A model generated the notes under the pieces. That model was not told the origin of the DNA. It saw only the letters and a program-made list of their open reading frames with translations, and ran no database searches. Below, piece after piece: positions 43,833-53,124 of a stretch of DNA of 64,000 nucleotides. The translations under genes and the position numbers were made by a program. This DNA is from a bacterium (GTDB lineage Bacteria > Planctomycetota > Planctomycetia > Pirellulales > Pirellulaceae): positions 372,001 to 436,000 of the forward strand of contig JAUIGN010000001.1 of the NCBI GenBank assembly GCA_030430075.1, written 5' to 3'. How positions within the stretch are numbered: the first letter of the stretch is position 1; every line of letters starts with the position of its first letter.

Positions 43833-45148
43833 CGATTGACAACGACCCCGACGTTTCCGCCGAAGATGGTTACACTCTCGTCGTTGTTAGAGAGGAATCG
43901 ACCTCGACCAACGCCCCGCGCCAGTTCCATGAAGTTGAGGCCGAACTGAAGCGAGACGTCCCGCGTCAGCTCAAAGGCCGCGTCGGCTCGCACCTCGCCG
44001 CCGAAGACAAACTCGTTGGCATTCCCGGCATCGTTGATTCGGTCGTGCGTAACGGACTGAACCGTCCCTCCCACCGTGAAGTCGTCGTAGTAAGTGACCT
44101 CGAAATCGTCCACCGCGGTGAAGATCTGAATGTTCTGCAAGGCGAAGGCACGCAGCTCACTGGAGAGGTTCCAACGGCTCTTTCGCTTGTACCAGCGGAA
44201 ACCGAACTGACCGCCCACCATGTGATTGTCGAAAGTCGCGCGGTAGTACTCCAGGGACTCCACCGTGTACGTGGTGGGGTCAAAGTTGACGGCGAACGGT
44301 CCCGGCTGGGGCAGTCCCGTCGTCGGATCCCACCGATCGTACTGTTGGCGTGTGAAGAAGTTCTGGAAGCGAACATAACGGAAGCCCACAAACGGCTCGA
44401 TCGTGCTTCCATAGGCCAGTGGCTTCCAGCGGAACGTCTTGTTCAACTCCAGGCTGGACAGCTTGGCATCGTTGATGCTGTTAAACACCCGGTAGCTTCG
44501 TTCGCCCGTGATCGGATCGTTGGCGTCGATCGCCGGTACGCCTTCATTGAAGGTCCGGGTGGCATTGTTATTATTGCCACCGCCGCCACCACCCGTCCCG
44601 CCGCCCCGCAAAGGCGAGAACGCGGTCGGGTCAAAGTTGGTGTTGTTTTCATCGAGCGGTTGGAAGACGTTGATCCGTTCCATCAAGGTGATGTCCATCG
44701 CGTGGGGTCCGCCGATCCGCCAGTAATTCGCATACCACCCGTGATCCTCGTCGGTCATGTAACCAAGCTCGTAGCGTGTCCCCGGCGCGAAATCGCCGGT
44801 CGCATTGGATCCCACGATCTGAGGCACATGGTTGGTCGGGAACTGGGTGAGTGCGAATTGATCCTGGGGGCGCGACACCCACATCGCCATCCGGGCGTAG
44901 CTGGCGAACCAGCCGGTGCGCAGGTCCGGGCCGCCGCCGAACTCACCGACCTCCGCCGGCGCAAAGAACTGCCAATCGGGGTCGAACATCAGCGGATCGA
45001 CGAAGGGGTGCTTCACGTCCGGGTTCGATCCGTCCGGATCAATCAGCGGTGGCACGTGGTGAATCTCGTGCTGCGCTTGGGCCCGGCCGAGCGGGGTGGC
45101 CAAGACAATGAAGGTTGTCACGCAAATCGCAATTCGTCTAATCGACAT
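43829..45148 (-). CDS. BBP7-family outer-membrane beta-barrel protein
   Basis: 439 residues from the ATG at 45148 (MSIRRIAICVTTFIV), with a signal peptide ending near AQAQ. The body alternates aromatic and polar residues as in a beta-barrel (WFASYARMAMWVS, YELGYMTDEDHGWY, PFVGFRYVRFQNFF, GGQFGFRWYKR), and a Gly/Asn-rich loop sits near the middle. This is the BBP7 family of planctomycetes, expected in the outer membrane; function unknown. The stop codon coincides with the edge of a family B repeat. Two strong stem-loops lie about 200 bases upstream of its start. Confidence 0.88.
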   Translation of the reverse strand: MSIRRIAICVTTFIVLATPLGRAQAQHEIHHVPPLIDPDGSNPDVKHPFVDPLMFDPDWQFFAPAEVGEFGGGPDLRTGWFASYARMAMWVSRPQDQFALTQFPTNHVPQIVGSNATGDFAPGTRYELGYMTDEDHGWYANYWRIGGPHAMDITLMERINVFQPLDENNTNFDPTAFSPLRGGGTGGGGGGNNNNATRTFNEGVPAIDANDPITGERSYRVFNSINDAKLSSLELNKTFRWKPLAYGSTIEPFVGFRYVRFQNFFTRQQYDRWDPTTGLPQPGPFAVNFDPTTYTVESLEYYRATFDNHMVGGQFGFRWYKRKSRWNLSSELRAFALQNIQIFTAVDDFEVTYYDDFTVGGTVQSVTHDRINDAGNANEFVFGGEVRADAAFELTRDVSLQFGLNFMELARGVGRGRFLSNNDESVTIFGGNVGVVVNR

Positions 45149-45346
45149 GATTTCCACCCTGCTCAGGCAATCGGACCGTGCAACGTTTCGCACAGGCATA
45201 GATTTCGTTCGTGCCGGTAGTATCGGTTGGTCGCGTCTTGGAAGTTGAGTAAGAAAGGCAATCCTTGCCGAGAAAATCGATCATGCCGTTGCGAGGAGGC
45301 CAGATGCCGCACCAAGAGACGGGTGCTAGCGGGATCGACAAGAAGC

Positions 45347-45386
45347 AAAAAAAGCCTTCACAGGTGGGGCAGGAACCTGTGAAGGC
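45347..45386 (-). terminator. Strong intrinsic terminator, minus strand
   Basis: A perfect 12-bp stem (GCCTTCACAGGT at 45354-45365 with ACCTGTGAAGGC at 45375-45386) has a nine-base loop. On the minus strand it is followed by seven T (45347-45353). This is a classic rho-independent terminator. No clear gene lies upstream of it on that strand, so it may end an unannotated RNA or act as an attenuator before the BBP7 gene. Confidence 0.8.
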
Positions 45387-45396
45387 CAAATTTCGC

Positions 45397-45425
45397 CCTC
45401 GCAGGTGGGGCAGAGACCCGCGAGG
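45397..45425 (-). promoter_or_regulatory. Second stem-loop sharing the terminator's loop
   Basis: CCTCGCAGGT (45397-45406) pairs with ACCCGCGAGG (45416-45425) with one mismatch, and its loop GGGGCAGAG is nearly that of the neighbouring terminator (GGGGCAGGA). It lies ten bases from that terminator. Confidence 0.6.
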
Positions 45426-45773
45426 ACTGTAACTAAGTCAAACGTCCTGAGACGTCCAACACCACTCAGTATGCAGTTTTTGCGTCCCAGTTCAACCGCC
45501 TGGGGGCCGAAAGTTGACCCGTTCCGGATTTTTTCTCGAGGCGGATCATGCCAACTCGACTCGCGACGGCCGGCCAGGCGGCGCAAGTCGCTGTAAGGCA
45601 ATCATTTGCCCACCCGCCGCAAGCCTGGCGGAAACCCAGCGGAGGCAGCGGCTCCCAAGATCCTCAGGCTGACCATCGATCAGCTGAAGGGTGGGCGACC
45701 CGCAGGCCGGCATCCCAGGGCAGACCGGATGCTGGCAGCACCATTTCAGCGTCCCCTTGGCGCAGGCCCCCAA

Positions 45774-45805
45774 GATGCAAGGCTTCCAGGATGCAAGCCT
45801 TCCCG
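45774..45805. repeat. 16-bp tandem repeat, two copies
   Basis: GATGCAAGGCTTCCAG is followed directly by GATGCAAGCCTTCCCG, two mismatches. Located upstream of the TraB-like gene; no function evident. Confidence 0.8.
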
Positions 45806-46140
45806 GCTGACGCGCCTCAGGCAGCAGCGATTGACAAAGGGCTGTCGAGTCAGTGACGATGGAAGGGACCGTCGTCGGGCGAACCGGCGGCACGGTCCGA
45901 TCGGCGGCCGGGAACCAGCGGATTTTTGCAACGATTTGCCGGGCCGGATGGTATAGCCCCTGCGTCCCTCAAGTCTACAGTCAGTTTCGGGTCGACGGCA
46001 GTCGGCCGCTGGACCACGGTTTGTGGTCCTGGTTGGTGTTCCGCAGCGAGCGGCATTCGCCGGAAGGTGGATCTTTCCATCCTGATGGCGACGGCAACCC
46101 GGACGACAACCGCATCACTTGTCCTTGGAAGAGTCAAATC

Positions 46141-47082
46141 ATGTCGATTTTCCGCCGCCCCCTGGTGCGAACTGTGCTCACAACCGTGTTCCTGTTGTTC
46201 TGCGGCCTGGCGTTGTCCTGCGGCCAGGCAGGGGCCGAGGAACAACCGCCGGAGCGTGGCAAAGCGAACGATTTTGTCCGCTTGCGCCGTTCTGCGGACG
46301 GCGAACCCCTGTCACTCCAAACGTCGATTGTCGGCTATCGCGGAAACGGCAAAGCGAATCAAGGAGTGCGGGTCGACCTGATTGGCGCGGTGCACGTCGG
46401 CGACAAGGCCTACTACGAGACGCTCAACAAGGCATTTTCCAAGTACGACGTCGTGCTCTACGAGTTGGTTGCCAAAGCCAACGAAGTCCCGCAACCGGGG
46501 CAGCGATCGGCGAACCCGGTTAGCGCATTGCAAATGGGTATGAAGAGCATGCTGGAACTTGAATTTCAGCTGGATTGCATCGACTATGGCGCCGCCAATA
46601 TGGTCCATGCAGACTTTACGCCCGAGGAGTTTTCCCGAAGCATGAAGAATCGCGGTGAGAGCATCACGCAGATGTTCTTGCGGATGATGGGACAAAGTAT
46701 CGCTCAGCAGTCGAAAGACCCATCCGGTTCTGGCGACTTTCGCATGCTGCTGGCATTCTTGTCCAAAGATCGCACGGCCCGGCTAAAGCGGATCATGGCC
46801 GAACAGTTGTCCGACCTCTCTGCCGCGTCTTCCGTCTTGGACGGCCCGGACGGTTCGACGATCCTCACCGAGAGGAACAAGCGAGCGGTGGAGGTGTTGC
46901 AGCGGTCCCTGCAGGAAGGGCACAAATCGATCGGCATCTTTTACGGGGCCGCCCACCTGCCGGACCTGGAGAAGCGGCTGACGGCGGACTTGGACCTGGT
47001 CCGCCACGAACATCGATGGCTGACCGCGTGGTCGCTAAGAAATGCGGAGGAGCAAGCCGAACCTGCGACCGAAGCCCCCTGA
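46141..47082 (+). CDS. TraB/GumN-like secreted or membrane-anchored protein
   Basis: 313 residues from the ATG at 46141, preceded by GGAAGAG. A signal or anchor helix is present (VRTVLTTVFLLFCGLALSC); the Cys at its end could be a lipidation site. The domain shows the TraB/PrgY/GumN pattern: DLIGAVHVGDKAYYETLN, VLYELVAK and near the end KSIGIFYGAAHLPDLEKRL. Some members of this fold are proposed metalloproteases. Function in planctomycetes is unknown. Confidence 0.85.
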   Translation: MSIFRRPLVRTVLTTVFLLFCGLALSCGQAGAEEQPPERGKANDFVRLRRSADGEPLSLQTSIVGYRGNGKANQGVRVDLIGAVHVGDKAYYETLNKAFSKYDVVLYELVAKANEVPQPGQRSANPVSALQMGMKSMLELEFQLDCIDYGAANMVHADFTPEEFSRSMKNRGESITQMFLRMMGQSIAQQSKDPSGSGDFRMLLAFLSKDRTARLKRIMAEQLSDLSAASSVLDGPDGSTILTERNKRAVEVLQRSLQEGHKSIGIFYGAAHLPDLEKRLTADLDLVRHEHRWLTAWSLRNAEEQAEPATEAP

Positions 47083-47154
47083 GGGGCCGCGGGACCGCAG
47101 TTCAGATCTTCGTCCGGGGTCCGGCAGCGAGGTTCGGCGCCCCGGATCAGGCGC

Positions 47155-47493
47155 TCAGATCGCTTCCTCGCCTGTTTCGCCTGTGCGAATGCGGACGACT
47201 TCCTGCAGGTCGCTGACGAAGACCTTGCCGTCGCCAATCTGGCTGGTTCGTGCAGCGCCCACCAGGGCTTCCAGGGCGGAATCGCAATCGCTGTCCGCGA
47301 CCACGAGCTCCAGCTTGATCTTCGGCACGAAGTCGACCTTGTATTCGGCACCCCGATAGGTCTCCGAATGTCCCTTCTGCCGGCCGAAGCCGCGCACCTC
47401 GGTGATCGTTAGTCCATGAAAGCCCTTCTCCACGAGGGCTGTCTTCACGTCGTCGATTTTGTGGTGCCGAATGACAGCCTCAATTTTCTTCAT
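47155..47493 (-). CDS. glnB: Nitrogen regulatory protein PII
   Basis: 112 residues, full length. It has MKKIEAVIRHHKIDDVK at the start, T-loop RGAEYKVDFVPK with Tyr51 as the potential uridylylation site, and the C-terminal DGKVFVSDLQEVVRIRTGE. PII senses 2-oxoglutarate and ATP/ADP and controls nitrogen assimilation. Whether it is GlnB or GlnK cannot be told: no amtB or glnA is adjacent. A near-perfect sigma-54 promoter lies 97 bases upstream in the same orientation. Confidence 0.96.
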   Translation of the reverse strand: MKKIEAVIRHHKIDDVKTALVEKGFHGLTITEVRGFGRQKGHSETYRGAEYKVDFVPKIKLELVVADSDCDSALEALVGAARTSQIGDGKVFVSDLQEVVRIRTGETGEEAI

Positions 47494-47950
47494 GGTAGTC
47501 TCCGCCAAATTCGTGTAGTCGTCGTACGCGTATGCACGGAGCCAACGGACGGCCCGCGCAACCAAAAGGAAACGAAAACGCAAGCCGATGCAATCCGCGT
47601 GCCAGAAGCCAGATGCTGTCGGTTCCTCCACGATTGGCGGGAAAGGCGGCAACCGGCCGGCCGCTGGGTCCCGGCAGTCGCCCGATTTGCAGGCGTATCG
47701 TGCCTCGATTGCTGGCACCCCCCAGCAGGTCCGGTATGCCAAATTGAAGCCCGCGCCAGGCATGCGCAACGCGTGTCGCAGGCGATTGGCACACAGCAAC
47801 GTTCGCCCGGCGCGGTGCAGCTCGCCGTAGATCCCGGATCTTTCTCGGGCAACCGATTTCTTTACACACAAATTTGGATGCGGCATACTTACGATCGCTG
47901 CCGTGCACCGCACCAGGTGCCCCCTCTGCACGGAACGAATGGAGACACGG
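47494..47950. other. Divergent region between PII and epimerase genes
   Basis: 457 bases with the sigma-54-type promoter (47590-47604) and, further from the gene, an inverted repeat GCTGGCACCCCCCAGC at 47711-47726 that could be an activator site. No gene supported. Confidence 0.6.
47590..47604 (-). promoter_or_regulatory. Sigma-54-type -24/-12 promoter of PII gene
   Basis: On the minus strand the sequence is TGGCAC, five bases (GCGGA), TTGC. This is the full consensus with GG and GC ten bases apart. Transcription would start near 47578, leaving an 85-base leader before the PII start codon at 47493. Nitrogen-controlled PII genes commonly use sigma-54. Confidence 0.75.
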
Positions 47951-48766
47951 ATGGTTTTGCTTTCGATGAACGAGTTGACGACCTATCGCTGGTCGTTCGA
48001 GGAGGATGTCAACGGCTACCTGGACGCCGGCATTCGCTCGATGGCCGTCTGGCGGCAAAAGTTGTCCGACTTCGGTGACGACAAGGGCATCGAGCTGTTG
48101 GCGGAAACCGAGATGGCCGTTTCGACGCTCATGTGGGCGGGCGGCTTTACCGGCAGCGATGGTCGCCCTCATCAGGATGCCGTGGCCGATGCCCTGGACG
48201 CGATTCAACTTGCCGCCCACTTGGAGGCCGGCTGCCTGACCGTCTACAGCGGCGGACGCGGCGGCCACACCACGAACCACGCCACCCGGCTGCTGAAGGA
48301 GGCGTTGACCGCCATGCTGCCTGTGGCGGCCGAGTTGGAAGTGCCGCTGGCCATCAAGCCGATGGATGCGGCCTGTGCGGGCGACTGTTCCTTCCTGACC
48401 TCGTTGCCGACCACCATGGAATTGCTCGATCACTTCGACAGCCCATACCTTAAACTGGCCTACGACACCTACCACTTCGGACGTGACCCGGCCGCGGTTT
48501 CGATGTTACCCGAATTGGTCCCGCAGATCGCGATCGTGCAGTTGGGTGATGCCAAACGCCACCCCAGCGGAGAACAGAATCGCTGCCGCCTCGGTGAAGG
48601 CATGGTGCCGTTCGCTCGCATCCTGGAGATCCTGGGCAACGAGGGATACACCGGCTGCTTTGACGTCAAGCTGTTGGGGGAAGATGTCGAGGGGTTCGAC
48701 TACACCTCCCTGCTGGAGCATTCCAAGCGACAATTCGAATCCTGGCTCGCCTCGGCCGCTCATTAG
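47951..48766 (+). CDS. Sugar phosphate isomerase/epimerase-like TIM-barrel protein
   Basis: 271 residues from the ATG at 47951 with GGAG nine bases upstream. The xylose-isomerase-like fold is visible: TVYSGGRGGHT, the central VPLAIKPMDA, YLKLAYDTYHFGRD, IAIVQLGDAKRHPSGEQNR, and the final YTGCFDVKLLGEDVEG. The acidic and His residues in these strands would bind a divalent metal. One usual metal-binding Glu (in the E.H type strand) is replaced by Lys in IKPMD, so the substrate or activity may differ from the family. Confidence 0.85.
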   Translation: MVLLSMNELTTYRWSFEEDVNGYLDAGIRSMAVWRQKLSDFGDDKGIELLAETEMAVSTLMWAGGFTGSDGRPHQDAVADALDAIQLAAHLEAGCLTVYSGGRGGHTTNHATRLLKEALTAMLPVAAELEVPLAIKPMDAACAGDCSFLTSLPTTMELLDHFDSPYLKLAYDTYHFGRDPAAVSMLPELVPQIAIVQLGDAKRHPSGEQNRCRLGEGMVPFARILEILGNEGYTGCFDVKLLGEDVEGFDYTSLLEHSKRQFESWLASAAH

Positions 48767-49037
48767 CTGAATGTCGCCACGTTCACGGATGCTGCTGACC
48801 GAGCCACGATCATTTTTCAGCGGTCAGGCGTCAGCCCAACGTTCCGTCGAGCGCCCAGCGAACCGGACGCGATCGCGTTCCAACGGATCGGCGCGGCCCG
48901 CTGCGGATATTCACAAGGAACGACCAGGAACCAGCGTCTGGCGCTGCAATGTTGTTCGCCCTCGAGCCGTCTTGGCGAGCGCCGACCTGGGCAACTTCCT
49001 GGGCCGATTCTTCTCTTGGCTGCCACCTCGGGGTTCG

Positions 49038-50534
49038 TCAGGGCATTTTCTGATTGCTGGGGGCCGGAATCAGGTCGAGACAGACCAGGCGGTCATCGCC
49101 CCGCACATAGAGCAACCCGTGGGCAAGAATCGGTGCTGCCCAAGCGGGGTACTTGAGCAACGGCTGCGGTCCGAACACCGCCTGCCGGCGCGGGTCCGGG
49201 TCGTCGCGGGTCAACATGACCTGTGAGACCTCGTCGTATTTTTCCGGGTTGGCCTTGAACATCCGCAACGAACCATACTCTCCCAGGCAAATGAAGTGCC
49301 CGTCGACATAGAGCAATGACGAGCGTTCTCGGATCCGCGCCGGTTGCTGTTCGACCCACATCACCTTGCCTGTTTTCCATTCGACGCACCGCAGGTCGGC
49401 ATCCGGCGTGTTGCGGCCGCTACATCCGTAGAGATACCCTTCGTGGTGGATCGCCGTATTCCAGTGCGTCTTCATCGCTTTGGCTCGCACGGTCGGATCG
49501 TCCTTCCACACGACGTCGTATCCACCGGGGCGGACGGCCAGCATCGAGCTGCCGATCTCGTAGGTTTCCGAAAGAAAGACTTCATTGCCAACGACCACCG
49601 GCACACTGGCGTTCACGCTCTCCAGCATCCGGGACCGCCAGGGATAGTGAAAGTCCACCTGACCGGTCTGCGGTCGAAAGCCAACCAACCCACCTCGACA
49701 AAAGGCGAAACACCAGGGCCGGCCACCGATGGTGGCCAACTGCGGGGCCGCGTAACTAGCCAGTTCATCGGTAATCTGGTATTTGACTTCTCCGGTCTGC
49801 TTGTCGAAGGCGACAATCCCGGTGCCGTTTCCGGTGACCTTCCCGCCACTCTCGTAAAGTCCGGGGCTGCCGGGCGGACTGCCGCCGACCATGCAGATCA
49901 GCAGGTCACCGGACACGACGGGCGTGCTGCCGACACCGAAAAAGTTCTGCACAACACCGAACTTTTTGGCGGTTTCGACCTTCCAGAGCAATTCGCCGTC
50001 GACCAGTTTAAGGCAGTGTAAATCGCCCTCGACGCCATAAACATACAGCCGGTCGCCATCGATGACCGGCGAGCAACGGGGGCCGTTGTTGTAATTCAGC
50101 AGGTCTTCGTAGTCGGTGGGATATTCGAACCGCCACAACTCCTCGCCGGTCTCGGCATGCAAGCACGTCACCCGCGCCATGTCGTCCCAGCGATCGAAGT
50201 GCACATACCGGCCGCGGCTGATGCTGCCGATGCCATATCCGGTCCCGATTTCCTTCTGCCAGACGATCCGCGGCCCCCCTTCCGGCCAGGGCGTGACAAG
50301 CCCGGTTTCGCGCGACTTGCCATCGCGGGTGGGGCCCAAGAAGTACGGCCAATCGTCACCCTGATTGCGGGTTGCCAGCGTCGGCACCGGCTGCGGATGA
50401 GCCTCGTCTGCCGGTGTTGCCGCCGGAGGGCTTGCCGCATCAGACCGATCGGCCGGCGGCTGCGCCACGGAACGCTCTGCACAGCCTTGAACGACCAACA
50501 GTAGAAAGGGGACCGACCATCGCACGTACCGCAT
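49038..50534 (-). CDS. PQQ-like beta-propeller lipoprotein
   Basis: 498 residues from the ATG at 50534 with GAGGGAG upstream. The N-terminus ends in a lipobox (LLVVQGCAE), predicting a lipoprotein. After a Pro/Ala-rich linker come propeller blades: DWPYFLGPTRDGKS, IVWQKEIGTGYG, ELLWKVETAKKFG, GIVAFDKQTGEVKYQI and LYVRGDDRLVCLDL. It belongs to the PQQ-binding-like outer-membrane-assembly/propeller superfamily that is very common in planctomycetes; enzymatic function is not implied. Confidence 0.92.
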   Translation of the reverse strand: MRYVRWSVPFLLLVVQGCAERSVAQPPADRSDAASPPAATPADEAHPQPVPTLATRNQGDDWPYFLGPTRDGKSRETGLVTPWPEGGPRIVWQKEIGTGYGIGSISRGRYVHFDRWDDMARVTCLHAETGEELWRFEYPTDYEDLLNYNNGPRCSPVIDGDRLYVYGVEGDLHCLKLVDGELLWKVETAKKFGVVQNFFGVGSTPVVSGDLLICMVGGSPPGSPGLYESGGKVTGNGTGIVAFDKQTGEVKYQITDELASYAAPQLATIGGRPWCFAFCRGGLVGFRPQTGQVDFHYPWRSRMLESVNASVPVVVGNEVFLSETYEIGSSMLAVRPGGYDVVWKDDPTVRAKAMKTHWNTAIHHEGYLYGCSGRNTPDADLRCVEWKTGKVMWVEQQPARIRERSSLLYVDGHFICLGEYGSLRMFKANPEKYDEVSQVMLTRDDPDPRRQAVFGPQPLLKYPAWAAPILAHGLLYVRGDDRLVCLDLIPAPSNQKMP

Positions 50535-50747
50535 CACGGAAACTCCCTCGGGAATGGCTGAAGTGTAACTTCGGCATTTCGTCTGTTGCTGCAGCCGTTG
50601 TCGATGTTCGGACGGCCCGCAGGCATCCATGATACCCAATCATGGAGCCAAGATCGTGCTTGGTTGTACGGAACGATCCCCGCTAATATAGGCCTTCCCA
50701 CGCGACCGATTCCAGACAACGCGTCCCGATTTCCGCAGGGATCATTC

Positions 50748-51173
50748 ATGCTCGTCGTCAACCAGCGCATCTCCGTCCCGCTGAAGGAGTTTGACTTTTC
50801 TTATTCGCGCAGCAGCGGACCGGGCGGACAACATGTCAACAAGGTGAACACCAAGGTCACGTTGCATTGGGCCGTAGCACGTTCGGCCCATCTGCCTGCC
50901 GATGTTCGTGAGCGGTTCCTGGCCAAGTACCGTCGCCGCATCAACAACGATGGCCAATTGGTGGTTACCAGCCAGCGTTTTCGCGATCAGGGCCGGAATG
51001 TGGCCGATTGCCTGGCCAAGCTGCGAGAAATGTTGCTCAGCGTGTCCACGCGCCCCAAGGCGAGGAAACCGACGAAGCCCTCGCGGGCGGCCCGGGAACG
51101 GCGCCTGCAGGCCAAACAACGGACCAGTGAGAAAAAGCGGCGGAGGGGCCCTGTACGTCACGATGACGGCTAG
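50748..51173 (+). CDS. arfB: ArfB-like alternative ribosome-rescue factor
   Basis: 141 residues. The release-factor catalytic loop GPGGQHVNKVNTKV (GGQ at 26-28) is followed by a basic tail rich in Lys and Arg (RAARERRLQAKQRTSEKKRRR). This is the ArfB/YaeJ layout: hydrolysis of peptidyl-tRNA on stalled ribosomes with the tail in the empty mRNA channel. I chose the ATG at 50748; an upstream ATG at 50586 would overlap the divergent PQQ gene's leader. Confidence 0.93.
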   Translation: MLVVNQRISVPLKEFDFSYSRSSGPGGQHVNKVNTKVTLHWAVARSAHLPADVRERFLAKYRRRINNDGQLVVTSQRFRDQGRNVADCLAKLREMLLSVSTRPKARKPTKPSRAARERRLQAKQRTSEKKRRRGPVRHDDG

Positions 51174-51443
51174 CAGCCGTTTGCACCAAGCCCACCCCCA
51201 TGCAGGGGCGGCGCGGTTGCCCCTGTGGACTGCCCGCCTGGCGACTTTTCCGGAAAATCCCACGGAACTTGGCAAGCCGTGGAGCCTGCCGGCGAATATC
51301 TCACCGGGCCGAACCTCGGATCAAGGGCAAACCAACCTGGATAATTCAGCAGCCGGTGGGCGTCGGTCGTCGGTTCTCATGATCCTCGGCAATCTGGCGG
51401 GAAACAAAAAAGCGATTGACGATCTAAGTGGAGGCAAGACGCA

Positions 51444-51764
51444 ATGTTTGGCAAGCCGCAGTGGTTTCGAAGAAAGAAAGTCGGTTGGGGTCTTCGTCCG
51501 GTGACGGTGCAAGGCTGGCTGTACACCGCCGCCTGGTCGGCAGTACTTGCCCTCCCATTCGCGACGTTGGTCCTGCGAAACCAACCGGCGGAAGCATTGA
51601 TCTGGCTGGCCGCCGCCTGCGTCCTGCTGGTCTATGACGTGCGCCAGATCATGGCGGTCATGACCCCGTCGCAGCCTGCCGAAGATGTGCTGTACATCGG
51701 CGATGATGAAGCGAGCAACGAGCGTCTGGCCACGCGCAATTACGATTTCCGGTTGCGACGCTAA
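51444..51764 (+). CDS. Small two-helix membrane protein
   Basis: 106 residues with GGAGG nine bases before the ATG. Two hydrophobic helices (GWLYTAAWSAVLALPFATLVL and ALIWLAAACVLLVYDV) follow a basic N-terminus; the C-terminal 35 residues are acidic and cytoplasmic by the positive-inside rule. Family not recognised. Confidence 0.78.
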   Translation: MFGKPQWFRRKKVGWGLRPVTVQGWLYTAAWSAVLALPFATLVLRNQPAEALIWLAAACVLLVYDVRQIMAVMTPSQPAEDVLYIGDDEASNERLATRNYDFRLRR

Positions 51765-52034
51765 GCCGAGCGCGCGCGGTCGGGCCTGCCCCGTGTGAGG
51801 CAGTTCGGTCACCCGTGAGAATCGGCATGACCCCCAATCTGCAAACGCTGACGCGACGCTAGCAAACGCGTCGCGGTGCGGCCAGAAACAGCAGCCCGGC
51901 ATTCGGTCGGCACGAGGCAACCGCTCCCTGGGAAGTTGGTTGTTTGGTATAATTGGGAGATACGCGAGCCACACCCGCCGTTGGTATCGCCTCCCAATCC
52001 AAGACCCGCAACCTCGTCTCGCAGCAGGCCGCTC

Positions 52035-52772
52035 ATGACCGACTCGCACGACTTCGATGAACTGTTGCGAAGCTGGCCCTATGAAGTGGATTCATTGAGC
52101 GTCCGGCAGGTAACGTGCGCCGATGGTCGTGACGTCTTGCAGATGCGGGTCGACATGGGGGTGCTGCAATTGGAGCTCAGCGGTCGGCCCGATGGAACAC
52201 GTCCGGACGGCTTCGAAACGTTTTACGACTTACTGCTGAGCGAAGCGCGCAGCTATGGCAGCGAGATGGTCCTGGATGACGATCAATGTAGCGAAGTCGA
52301 GCGTGAGTATATCCAGTACTATCAGCGGCGCCTCTGCTGGCTGCGGCTGGAGGAATACGACAAGGCAGTCCAAGACGCCGACCACACCCTGGCGCTGCTC
52401 GATCTCTGCCGCGAATATTCACCGGATGAGGAATGGACGCTTTCGCACGAGCAACAGCGTCCCTTCGTACTCTTCCATCGAACGCAGGCCGCCGCGCTGC
52501 TGAACCTTGACAAAAGCAAACCACACGCGGCGATCGCGGAAATCAACAAGGGCCTCGATCAACTACGGGCGGTCTACGAAGAGTTCGACGCCGAAGACCA
52601 GTATGACGACGATGAGTTCGTCGGTCGCCTGCGCGATTTTCGCGAGGCGCTGAAGAGCGAATACGCGTCAGGACGGACCTTGAACGAGCGTCTGGAAGCA
52701 GCCGTGGCAGCCGAAGAATACGAGCTGGCCGCGCAGCTACGCGACGAGCTGGCCAAACGCCACAAAGCGTAG
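52035..52772 (+). CDS. UVR-motif protein, TPR-like middle region
   Basis: 245 residues from the ATG at 52035. The middle is acidic and helical with a TPR-like segment (CWLRLEEYDKAVQDADHTL). The C-terminus is a UvrB/UvrC-type UVR motif (LNERLEAAVAAEEYELAAQL), a helical hairpin that mediates protein contacts in UvrB, UvrC and ClpC-linked McsA. It probably recruits a partner protein; there is no nuclease or helicase part. Confidence 0.85.
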   Translation: MTDSHDFDELLRSWPYEVDSLSVRQVTCADGRDVLQMRVDMGVLQLELSGRPDGTRPDGFETFYDLLLSEARSYGSEMVLDDDQCSEVEREYIQYYQRRLCWLRLEEYDKAVQDADHTLALLDLCREYSPDEEWTLSHEQQRPFVLFHRTQAAALLNLDKSKPHAAIAEINKGLDQLRAVYEEFDAEDQYDDDEFVGRLRDFREALKSEYASGRTLNERLEAAVAAEEYELAAQLRDELAKRHKA

Positions 52773-53124
52773 TCCGACATCACTCCCGGGCAGGTGGTGC
52801 CCCACGCTGCCGCGCGTCGAGGCTGCCGCGCGTCGAGCCTTCTAATCATGCCCCGCTTCGCCTTGAGCTGGCATTTTACTCCTAGGCAGCAGGCGTTATC
52901 TCACCGTTCAGGTCGCCTCAATCGGGTGTAAAACTTCTACATTGATTGAAATCTGTACACCAACTGTCCAGTGATAGCGTCGGCCCCGCGCGGGGACTAA
53001 CTGCTTTGCAGTCAGCGACTTGCTCGATTCCCCGATTTCTCATCCGGTTCCGGCGCGCTGCGTGCATATCATACGGGCACTTCTCTTCTCTACGAAAATT
53101 CTTTCGTCCACAAAGGAGTGTGCC
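52773..53124. other. Region upstream of csrA-1
   Basis: 352 bases; A/T-richer near its right end. No gene or clear operator seen. Confidence 0.5.

Larger units (their letters stand above)
45149..46140. other. Long intergenic region with tandem stem-loops
   Basis: 992 bases without a supportable gene. Contains the hairpin pair at 45347-45425 and a 16-bp tandem repeat (GATGCAAGGCTTCCAG at 45774-45789, GATGCAAGCCTTCCCG at 45790-45805). Open frames on both strands across 45326-46140 lack ribosome sites and protein character. Confidence 0.5.

Noticed and set aside
45546..45893. 115-codon minus-strand frame upstream of the terminator
   Set aside because: No ribosome site and no protein pattern. 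It was considered as the gene ended by the 45347 terminator but the evidence is too weak.
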